Shown here in pieces: positions 46,477 to 55,200 of a stretch of 64,000 nt of DNA. The notes beneath the pieces were generated by a model, which worked only from the letters and a program-made list of their open reading frames with translations, did no database searches and had not been told where the DNA came from. This stretch comes from an uncultured Lachnospiraceae bacterium (GTDB lineage: Bacteria; Bacillota; Clostridia; Lachnospirales; Lachnospiraceae), in the NCBI GenBank assembly GCA_902766735.1, contig CACXEU010000099.1:1-64000 (forward strand), in the 5' to 3' direction. The translations under genes and the position numbers were made by a program. The number at the start of each line of letters is the position of its first letter. The first letter of the stretch is position 1.

Positions 46477-47847
46477 ATGGGTAAAAATTTAAAGAAATTA
46501 TTTGCAGCAGGATTAAGTATGGCATTGCTTTTTTCTTTCGCATTACCTGATAGAGCAGTGGAAGGAAAGGTAACTCCACCGGAACCGGCAAATCCGGTGA
46601 TTGAGGCGGTGGGTGATGATAATGTAGTTACCTGGGACTGTGTGTATTTTGGAAACTATTATCAAAGTAATGCACAGGATAAGGAGCCGATTCTGTGGAG
46701 AGTTTTATCTGTCACAGAAGATGATATGTTTCTTTTAGCTGATAAGGTGTTGGATTGTGGACCATATAACACTACATCGGATCCGACGACTTGGGAAACC
46801 TGTTCTTTAAGAGGTTGGTTAAATGATACCTTTTATAATACAGCTTTTACTTCCGATGAAAAGGATGCAATTAAGACGACCTTAGTTGTAAATGATGATT
46901 TCAGTGTCGGAGGCCCGTTGGTTGAAAACGGGAATGATACTTTAGATAAAGTATATTTATTATCTGCACAGGAATGTGGAAACAGTGCCTATGGATTCTG
47001 GAAGTCTTTTTTACTTGATTCACAGTGGGATTTAATGAAGATGGGAAAAATCACACAGTATGTTCTTGATAAAGGCGGATATAGCTTTGGAGAGGATGCT
47101 GCTTATTTTACGCGTAACACGAACTGGTGGTTAAGAGGAGAAGGATTGACAGCAGATCAGACTTATAAGGCTACCGGAATTCATCCGGCAGGTGGTGGTG
47201 CTGATTTTGACAAGACGATACAAAACTTTGGAATTCGTCCGGTTCTTCACTTAGACCGCACGAAAACAGATGTATGGAGCTATGCAGGAACAGTTACATC
47301 CACACAGGAATTCCATGAATATGTTCCACCAGTGGAAGGTTTCGAATTTAATGGATATGTTTTAAATAGTAAAGTTGGTGGTATGCGAGGTGTTTATACT
47401 GTAACAGATACACTGAACGGACTGGATGTAGTAGAAAGTGGATTGATTTACGGTGTGGCAGATTATGCAGAGGAAAGTGACATGTATGTGGGAAGTTCTT
47501 CTGAATATGTAGCAAGTTTTGCAGCCAATGCAGATGCAAAGTGTGCTCACAATTATTCTCAGACTCTTACTGATGGAACCAGTTATCGAATGACATTAAA
47601 GTTTGCAAAGGAAAGTGTGAAAGAGTTAACTTCCAACTGGTACATTAGAGCTTATGTAAAACTGGAAGATGACAGTTACGTGTATAGTGATGTAAGAACC
47701 TATAATATTTATGATGTAATCACTTATTTATATCAGAACAAGTTGATGCCATCCGAGGCAGAACATAATGAACTATATACCCGTTACTTAACAAAGGTTG
47801 ATCCGAATTATGAAGTTGTTCCATATGGCAACACATCTAATAACTAA
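46477..47847 (+). CDS. Secreted DUF6273-like protein with shared C-terminal domain
   Basis: 456 residues from the ATG at 46477 (AGGATAGTTATT upstream); signal peptide 1-26. Residues about 40-270 resemble DUF6273 (VYFGNYYQS, PILWRVLSV, LLADKVLDCGPYN, SLRGWLNDTFYNTAF, WWLRG, GIRPVLHLD), found in many secreted Lachnospiraceae proteins of unknown role. Residues about 287-450 are the first of five copies of the C-terminal domain shared with the next four proteins (GLIYGVADYAEESDMYVGSS, RAYVKLEDDSYVYSD, LYQNKLM, NPNY-like DPNYEVV). No glycosidase domain is visible. It could be a scaffold or sugar-binding partner of the enzymes next to it. Confidence 0.75.
   Translation: MGKNLKKLFAAGLSMALLFSFALPDRAVEGKVTPPEPANPVIEAVGDDNVVTWDCVYFGNYYQSNAQDKEPILWRVLSVTEDDMFLLADKVLDCGPYNTTSDPTTWETCSLRGWLNDTFYNTAFTSDEKDAIKTTLVVNDDFSVGGPLVENGNDTLDKVYLLSAQECGNSAYGFWKSFLLDSQWDLMKMGKITQYVLDKGGYSFGEDAAYFTRNTNWWLRGEGLTADQTYKATGIHPAGGGADFDKTIQNFGIRPVLHLDRTKTDVWSYAGTVTSTQEFHEYVPPVEGFEFNGYVLNSKVGGMRGVYTVTDTLNGLDVVESGLIYGVADYAEESDMYVGSSSEYVASFAANADAKCAHNYSQTLTDGTSYRMTLKFAKESVKELTSNWYIRAYVKLEDDSYVYSDVRTYNIYDVITYLYQNKLMPSEAEHNELYTRYLTKVDPNYEVVPYGNTSNN
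47335..47830 (+). other. Shared C-terminal domain, copy 1 (most diverged)
   Basis: About 160 residues related to the ends of the proteins encoded at 48241, 52262, 57354 and 59558. Common skeleton: GL(I/V)YGLADY, VGS, SYAMTMK, RAYxKLKDGSYVYS, TVYxLAxxLYQ and NYLYTxIL...NPNY. Confidence 0.7.
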
Positions 47848-47857
47848 TTGAACAATG

Positions 47858-47897
47858 AAAAGCCCTGCAAGTTGTAGTTACTTGCAGGGCTTTTGTA
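47858..47897 (+). terminator. Intrinsic terminator of the DUF6273 gene
   Basis: AAAAGCCCTGCAAG (47858-47871) pairs perfectly with CTTGCAGGGCTTTT (47881-47894): a 14-bp stem. Confidence 0.95.
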
Positions 47898-48240
47898 ATT
47901 TCAAGTGGATTTTTCCATAAAATAGGAAAAGTCTGCTTTTTTATTGCCTGAAAATTGAATTTCAAACCAAGAATAGACAAATTTTGAAACGGTTCCAATG
48001 ATATTTTTGAAATGATAAAAATTATTTTAGCGCTAACATCTCGAAAAAGCACTAAAAAAATGTTTCAAAACTGTGCGAATTGCACAATGGAAGCCTTTCC
48101 AATTCCCTCATTACGCCAAAAATGATAAGAAACAATAAAAATGCTTTTTTACTATGGAAAAACAAAAAAGCGATACCTATAATAAAAAACGAAAACTTGA
48201 ATCGGAGAAAAGAGGAAAAAAGCAAAGGAGAGAAACATTT
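47898..48240 (+). promoter_or_regulatory. Regulatory region upstream of the glycosidase operon
   Basis: No gene. It holds a cluster of palindromes: TTGAAACGGTTCCAA (47984-47998, imperfect), TTAGCGCTAA (48027-48036, perfect, LacI-family-like centre), TGTGC-GAATT-GCACA (around 48073-48088) and TGGAA-GCCT-TTCCA (around 48090-48103). The promoter could not be fixed with confidence. The last part encodes the 5' leader of the first GH gene, with AAAGGAG at 48225-48231. Confidence 0.55.
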
Positions 48241-51200
48241 ATGAAATTGAGTAAAAGAGTACTATCGTTTCTGTTAACGCTAACAATGGTAATGGGACTG
48301 CTGCCAATGTCTCTGCCGGCGAATGAAACGACAGTCAGTGCAGGAACTTCCTGGAGAAGTGCACTGTACCCGGAAAATTGGACTCCGGGATATTCCATTA
48401 ATAATGGAACACAATATTTGCAGGATTTTTCCTATGCAGGTTATGAGAAGGGAGAGAAAGCACTTCCTACTACAATGAGTGGAATTACTGCTAATGTTCT
48501 TGACTATGGAGCAGACAGCACAGGAGGGAATGATTCCACCACGGCAATTCAGAATGCAATCAATGCGGTACAGAATGCCGGTGGCGGTACCGTTTACTTA
48601 CCGGCAGGAACTTATAAGGTGAAGCCCAGTGGAACCGGTGCAGCAGCATTAAAAATCAGTGCAGCGAATGTCTTATTGAAAGGGGACGGAATTGGAAAGA
48701 CTTTTATAAGATGTTATGCAGAAAATATGATGAACAGTCAGGTTATTCTCGTACAGGGAGATGCATCATGGGACACTGTAAATGGAGCATCCAGCAATTT
48801 ATCAAAAGATATCACAAAACCTACCACAACCATTCCGGTAAACAGTACCAGTGGTTTTGCAGTAGGAGATTATGTTGTGGTTCGAAGCAACAGAACCCAG
48901 GGATTCATTGATGAACATCAGATGAACGGATTCTGGTCCGCTTCTTTAAATCCAACAACAATGGGACCAACCTTCTATCGTAAGGTTACCGCAGTCAATG
49001 CATCCAATAACACAATCGAAATTGATATCCCTACAAGATATGCCTTAAAGACCAGAGATAGTGCAAGAATTTATAAAGTTAAAGCACCAACGAAGAAAAA
49101 CATTGGTTTAATGGATTTCTCTATTGGTAATAAGATGAATCCGAAAACAAACGGATGGGGAGAAGAAGATTACAAGACTGCAGGAACAGGTGCCTACGAG
49201 GCTAATCAGGCGTTCCTGATTAAATTTTCTAACTGTGAGAACTGCTTTGCAAAGAATATCGCAACCTATCAGGCAGGCAATGCATCACAGATTCATATGA
49301 TTTCTAATGGATTGGACTTAAATAGAACAAAGAATGTAACTATTGAAAACTGTGATTTCAGTTATCCACAGTATGAAGGCGGCGGCGGAAACGGATATGG
49401 AATTAATCTTTGCGGACAGGAAACATTAATTAAGAACTGTTCTTCCACCAGCGCAAGACATAGTTTCGCATTTAAGTATTCTTACGCTAATGGAAATGTT
49501 ATTTATCATTACACTTCCACAGATCCAAAATATGGAAGCGACTTCCATATGTACTTAAGTATGTCAAACCTGATTGACAATGAAGAATTAAATGGGGACT
49601 TTGTGGAAACCCACGTCCGTCCTTATGGTGGTACGGCTGGGAACAGACATGGAGTGACATCTTCCCAGACTGTTTTCTGGAATACCAAAGGGAACAGATA
49701 TAAATCAGGAACGAACTATATTATTGATTCCAGACAGCATGGATACGGATACATTATTGGAACCCAGGGGGCGGCAACCAGCGTCAAGACTACACCGACC
49801 AGTGAAAGTTCTTCTTATGGAAATCCGAATACAGCACCGGAAGATTATAAAGAAGGAATTGGTCAGGCTGCAGATCTTGTTCCGCAGTCATTATACTATG
49901 ATCAGTTAGAAAAGAGATTGGCCCGTGAGGGGGGACAGACTGTGTCCGTAATTCCGGGAACGGTTTCTGTAGGAGCGTTTACTTCTAAAACAGATTCCAT
50001 CACAATGAACAAAATCGGAAATACAATTTATGCAGGAAATTTAAATAGTAACAAAGAATTGAACTACGCGGTAACGGCTAAAGATTCAGGAAACTATCAA
50101 TTTACATTTAAGTTTGCAGCCGGAGATATGCAGTGGAATGCAAAGAATATGATTATCAAATTGGATGATCAGACTGTTGCAACCATTCCTGTTCAGGGAA
50201 GCAGTAGTTGGGAAACTTTTATAGACCATACAGCAACCTTTAGCGTGACCGCAGGACAGCATAAGCTTTCTATCGTTGCAGACGGAGGCTCATGTAATGT
50301 GGCAGATTTTTCAGCAAAAACGGTAAATGAATCTAATGAACAACCGACAGAACCACAGGTTCCGGATGCAACATTGCCAGAAGAACAACTTTCGTCCAAT
50401 AGCGGAAGAGTTGTTGGATATTTACCTTCTTACAGATTGGGAAGCTTAAACAGTATTGATTTTTCAGCACTGACACATTGTGTATTATCATTCATGACAT
50501 ATAACAACGGAACATTGACTTCAGGATTTAGTGCATCCAATACGCAGAATGTAGTGAACAAATGCCATCAGAATGGTGTAAAGGCAATGATAGCCATCGG
50601 TGGTGGCGGTGGATTTAATACATCGGACAATCCATTTGGAACAGCCGCTAAGAGAACTTCCATTGTAAATCAGATTATGAACTATGTTGATACATACGGT
50701 TTAGATGGTGTTGACATCGATATTGAAGTATCCGACTCCAACACATGGGCAAACTTTGATCCGTTTATTAGCGAATTGTCCAGTAGATTAAAAGCTGAAA
50801 ATAAATTATTAACCATGGCGGTTTCATCCTGGTTTACTGGTTCAATTCAGAACAGTACTTATAACTACTTCGATTTTATCAATCTGATGACTTACGACGA
50901 GAATGCAGGAAATGGACCGGTAGCATCTATGAATTTTGTAAATGGTCAGATTTCTCATTATGTAGGAAAAGGCATTAGTAAGGATCGTTTAACAATTGGA
51001 GTACCATTCTATGGTTATGGTCCCGGTGGATATTCTGATGCATTTACCTATGGTGAAATTATTAGTGCCAATGCAAGCAACAGAAATTCTGATACCGCAA
51101 CCATCAATGGGAAGACAGTCTATTATAATGGCGAACCAAGTATTAGGGAGAAGGCTGAGTTAAGTAAGTCGTACGGCGGAATCATGATTTGGGAATTAGG

Positions 51201-52233
51201 ACAGGATTCTTTTGGAACCTATTCCCTGTTAAAGGTCATTAAGGATATTGTTAAAAGCACAAGCACAGTAACAAATCCGATAATTACAGCAATTCCGGGG
51301 ACAGTTCCGGTAGATTCCTTTGTATCAAAGAGTAGTGAAATTACAATCACTTCAGGTACACCGACTTATGCAGGAAACTTAAAGAATGGTTCAGAACTGA
51401 GTTATTACATTCGCGTCCCAGAGGCAGGAAAATATACCGTAACCCTAAAGCTTGGAGCAGGAAATCCACAGTACAATGCAAAGAATATGCTTGTGAAATT
51501 AAACAATGAAACTGTGGCAACTGTTCCGGTGCAGGCAAGCACTGATTGGACGACATTTATTGACCATACTGCAGAAATCAACTTTGCTGCAAAGGGTGAA
51601 TATAAGATTTCTTTGGTGTCAGATTCCGGAGCATGTAATGTGACAGATTTCATGATTGTAAAGAAAGCACAGGAAACCACAACGGAAGCACCAACGGAAG
51701 AATCAACCACCCAACCGGTTCAGATGAAAGCATCAGTAGCAATTAACGGATGTCAGATTAATGCCTCTGCAGAAGGATTCCGTGTCGTTTACAGTGTAAA
51801 CGATCCTGACAATGAAGTAGCCCATGCAGGTTTGATATATGGCTTAGCAGATTATGCAACAGACAATGACTTATATGTAGGAAGCACTGCAAAGAGTGTT
51901 TATGATTATGAAGCAAATGACAGTGCAAAATTAAAGAAGTCTTACGGAATAGGTCAGAGTTATGCAATGACTATGACAAATATTAAAAATGCAAACTTCT
52001 ATCATGCACAGATTTCAGTCAGAGCATATATTCGGTTAAAGAATGGCACTTATGTATATGGTAACATAAAGAAATTTACGGTTTATGATTTAGCACATTA
52101 CTTATATCAGCATAAGGAAATGACCAATGAAGTAAGTCACAACTATTTATATACGAAGATTTTGTCCATAGCAGATTCAAACTATCAGAAAGTGGAATTT
52201 GATTGGAACAAAACATTAGTAACGATGGATTAA
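48241..52233 (+). CDS. Secreted beta-helix + GH18 multidomain glycosidase
   Basis: 1330 residues from the ATG at 48241; a longer frame from 48154 adds only a basic extension before the signal peptide. Signal peptide 1 to about 33. About 70-560 is a right-handed beta-helix of the Pectate_lyase_3/GH55 kind (VLDYGADSTGGNDSTTAIQ, GGGTVYLPAGTYKV). A CBM6-like module (about 571-697) is followed by a GH18 catalytic domain (about 720-1000) with DGVDIDIE (822-829, acid E829). A second CBM6-like module (about 1018-1142) and the shared C-terminal domain (about 1164-1325) complete it. GH18 points to chitin or GlcNAc-containing glycans; the substrate of the beta-helix is unknown. First of three closely spaced genes. 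Confidence 0.85.
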   Translation: MKLSKRVLSFLLTLTMVMGLLPMSLPANETTVSAGTSWRSALYPENWTPGYSINNGTQYLQDFSYAGYEKGEKALPTTMSGITANVLDYGADSTGGNDSTTAIQNAINAVQNAGGGTVYLPAGTYKVKPSGTGAAALKISAANVLLKGDGIGKTFIRCYAENMMNSQVILVQGDASWDTVNGASSNLSKDITKPTTTIPVNSTSGFAVGDYVVVRSNRTQGFIDEHQMNGFWSASLNPTTMGPTFYRKVTAVNASNNTIEIDIPTRYALKTRDSARIYKVKAPTKKNIGLMDFSIGNKMNPKTNGWGEEDYKTAGTGAYEANQAFLIKFSNCENCFAKNIATYQAGNASQIHMISNGLDLNRTKNVTIENCDFSYPQYEGGGGNGYGINLCGQETLIKNCSSTSARHSFAFKYSYANGNVIYHYTSTDPKYGSDFHMYLSMSNLIDNEELNGDFVETHVRPYGGTAGNRHGVTSSQTVFWNTKGNRYKSGTNYIIDSRQHGYGYIIGTQGAATSVKTTPTSESSSYGNPNTAPEDYKEGIGQAADLVPQSLYYDQLEKRLAREGGQTVSVIPGTVSVGAFTSKTDSITMNKIGNTIYAGNLNSNKELNYAVTAKDSGNYQFTFKFAAGDMQWNAKNMIIKLDDQTVATIPVQGSSSWETFIDHTATFSVTAGQHKLSIVADGGSCNVADFSAKTVNESNEQPTEPQVPDATLPEEQLSSNSGRVVGYLPSYRLGSLNSIDFSALTHCVLSFMTYNNGTLTSGFSASNTQNVVNKCHQNGVKAMIAIGGGGGFNTSDNPFGTAAKRTSIVNQIMNYVDTYGLDGVDIDIEVSDSNTWANFDPFISELSSRLKAENKLLTMAVSSWFTGSIQNSTYNYFDFINLMTYDENAGNGPVASMNFVNGQISHYVGKGISKDRLTIGVPFYGYGPGGYSDAFTYGEIISANASNRNSDTATINGKTVYYNGEPSIREKAELSKSYGGIMIWELGQDSFGTYSLLKVIKDIVKSTSTVTNPIITAIPGTVPVDSFVSKSSEITITSGTPTYAGNLKNGSELSYYIRVPEAGKYTVTLKLGAGNPQYNAKNMLVKLNNETVATVPVQASTDWTTFIDHTAEINFAAKGEYKISLVSDSGACNVTDFMIVKKAQETTTEAPTEESTTQPVQMKASVAINGCQINASAEGFRVVYSVNDPDNEVAHAGLIYGLADYATDNDLYVGSTAKSVYDYEANDSAKLKKSYGIGQSYAMTMTNIKNANFYHAQISVRAYIRLKNGTYVYGNIKKFTVYDLAHYLYQHKEMTNEVSHNYLYTKILSIADSNYQKVEFDWNKTLVTMD
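49951..50330 (+). other. CBM6-like module coding segment (48241 protein, first)
   Basis: Opens IPGTVSVGAF, then YAGNL, DSGNYQFTFKFAAGDMQWNA, TIPVQGSSSWETF and GGSCNVADF. The IPGT opening and the W/G pattern resemble CBM6/CBM35 beta-sandwiches. Confidence 0.65.
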
Positions 52234-52261
52234 TCAGAAAAGGATTAGGGAGAGAACAGAT

Positions 52262-55200
52262 ATGAGACAACTAAGAAAATTAGTTTGTTTTCTTATGATA
52301 ACAGTGATGATTTTTACGGGAACAGAAATGTTCCCGTTCCATCAGTCTGTATCCGGTGCGGCACAGAATGCACCGGCAAGAGTGTATTTTGAAAAGGACG
52401 GAAATAAGAAAACGATTCGCTGGGAGAGTGTGAATGGAGCAACAGGATATAACGTATATCGAAGTAATAGCCGATATGGAACTTACACAAAAATCGGTTC
52501 TTCATCCACTACAACCTATGTAGATGAAACGGCCGGTTCTTACTATTACAAAGTCAGAACACAGTTAAGTGGAGGAGAATCCGGAGATTCTGATCCAACA
52601 TCTGAAGAAATTCAGTTGTTCGGCGAGAACGTTTATGTTTTTGATAAAACAGATGACATGTCTCAGGTACAATCCATCTTAACAAGTACATGGAATAAGC
52701 AGGAAACCAATCAGTTTGGAAGTGACCGATATGCATTTTATTTCAAACCGGGAAATTATTCGTCTCTGGATTTCTATGTGGGATTCTATACGCAGGTATC
52801 CGGTCTGGGACTAAAACCGACAGATACCCATGTGGGAAAAATGAATTGTACTGCCAGATGGTTAGGTGGTGACAGCAATCACAATGCTACTTGTAACTTC
52901 TGGAGAATGGCAGAGAATCTTACCGTGGACAGCGACATGATGTGGGCGACTTCTCAGGCGGTATCTCTTCGAAGAATGCAGATTAATGGAAAATTAGATT
53001 TACATGATAATGGTGGATGGGCCAGTGGTGGATTTTTGGCAGACTCGAAAGTGACCAGTTCCACAAACTCCGGCTCCCAGCAGCAGTGGATTTCCAGAAA
53101 CACGGAATGGGCTAGCTGGAGCGGATCCAATTGGAACATGAACTTTGTAGGATGTACCAATACACCAAACGAAGACGGACAAGCGCATTACACACCGATT
53201 GCTCAGACACCGGATTCTTATGAAAAACCATTTCTGGTATATCACAATGGTGAATATGGAATTTTCGTTCCGGAAAGAAGAACCAATTCCAAGGGAGTAT
53301 CCTGGGAAGGAAATAACAACGGAACCTTTATTTCGATTGATAAATGCTTTGTGGCAAAACCAACGGATTCCGTTGATAAGATTAATAATGAATTAGCACA
53401 AGGAAAACATTTAATCTTTACACCGGGGATTTATAACATTAATAAACCGATTGAAGTTAAGAATGAAAATACTGTTGTTTTAGGAATTGGACTGGCATCC
53501 TTAAAGTCTACGAATGGAAATGTTTGTATTAAGACAGCAGATGCTGATGGCATTAAAATTGCCGGACTGTTGTTTGATGCCGGAACAACTAATACGAGAA
53601 CTATGCTTCAGGTAGGAGAATCCGGATCTGCAAGATCCCATACAACCAATCCGATTTTTATCGGTGATGTATTCTTCCGGGTCGGTGGTGTAGAGAATGT
53701 TGCAACAAACGCAGACACCTGCGTTATTATTAATGCTAACGACGTTATCGGTGACAATTTCTGGGTGTGGCGTGCAGACCACACTTATGGTGTGGGTTGG
53801 AATACCAATAAGACTACTAATGGAATTATTGTCAATGGTGATAATGTAACAATCTACGGATTAATGGTGGAACATTTTCATCAGTATCAGACGGTATGGA
53901 ATGGAAATGGTGGACGGACATATATGTATCAGAGTGAAATGCCATATGACGTTCCAAACCAGAGTTCCTGGTCACATAATGGAGTGAATGGATATGCATC
54001 TTACAAGGTATCAGACAATGTTATTTCGCATCAGGCATATGGTCTGGGAATGTATTTATATAACAGAGATGCTGCAGTAACACAGAATACTGTAATGGAA
54101 GTACCGGATGTGGCTGGAGTGACAGTTCATAATATTTGTTCGGTCATGCTAACGGGAAATCCGAGAACGGACCATGTAATTAATAACACTGGTGGCGGAG
54201 TTTATAACGGAGGAGCAAGACAGTACATTGTCAATTACGGTTCCGGTGTGGCAGCACCAACTATTGAACCGACAAATGAATGTTATAGAGAAGCACCAAC
54301 CGTGGTATTAAAAACAAATACAGCCGGTGCAACCATTCGATACACAACAGATGGGACAATCCCATCTAAGACTAATGGTAAAACCTACACTGGACCATTT
54401 AAGTTAAATGTTTCTGCAACAATTAAGGCAATGGCGTATCTGGACGGTCAGACGGACAGTGCGGTAAATACAAAGACGATTACTATTGGAGACATTGCAT
54501 TAAATAAGCCGGTTACCGTATCTTCTACCAGAAGTACCGGCGTGAAAATGCAGAATGCTGATTACACAGCTGATAAGCTGACCGATGGAAATAAATCAAA
54601 GGATGCCTGTCGTTGGGAATCCGAATGGAGTGACAGCCAGTGGGCAGTCGTTGATTTAGAAAAGAATTACAACCTGAATGAAATTAAACTGACCTGGGAA
54701 GCAGCATCTGCCGCAGACTATACCGTTCAGGTTTCTAAAGATAATTCCAATTGGGAAACCGTTCGAACAGTAACCAATGGTGCACAGGGTGCGGTGTTAG
54801 ATGTGACCAATGTGAATCGGACCGCCCGCTACATTAAAGTCGATATGACAAAGCGTGCCACAACCTATGGAAATTCTCTATATGAAATTGAAGCATATGG
54901 AGAGCCGGCAGATGGAGTGGTTGAAATTTCACCGGTTCCGGGAAAAGCTATGGAGGGAGAGGAAATCTCTGGAAGCAGTGCAATGGTAACAACCATTCCG
55001 GGAACCGTTCTGATTACAGATTATTCGGACGCATCTTCCGGAATTACCGTAGATGCTTATGCAGGAAACTTTAAGAATGGTTCTTCCATTTCTTATAAGG
55101 TTAATGCCGTGGCAGGGAACTATGAAATGACATTGCCTCTGGCGGCAGGAAACACACAGTATAATGCGGCAAATATTCTTGTTTCTGTGGATGGAACACA

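Noticed and set aside
47984-47998. A CcpA cre site
   Set aside because: TTGAAACGGTTCCAA is close but is shifted by one base against the cre consensus on both strands.
52620-54250. An adenylyl cyclase domain
   Set aside because: That label is a known mis-annotation for this beta-helix type; the protein is secreted and repeats the beta-helix strand pattern.
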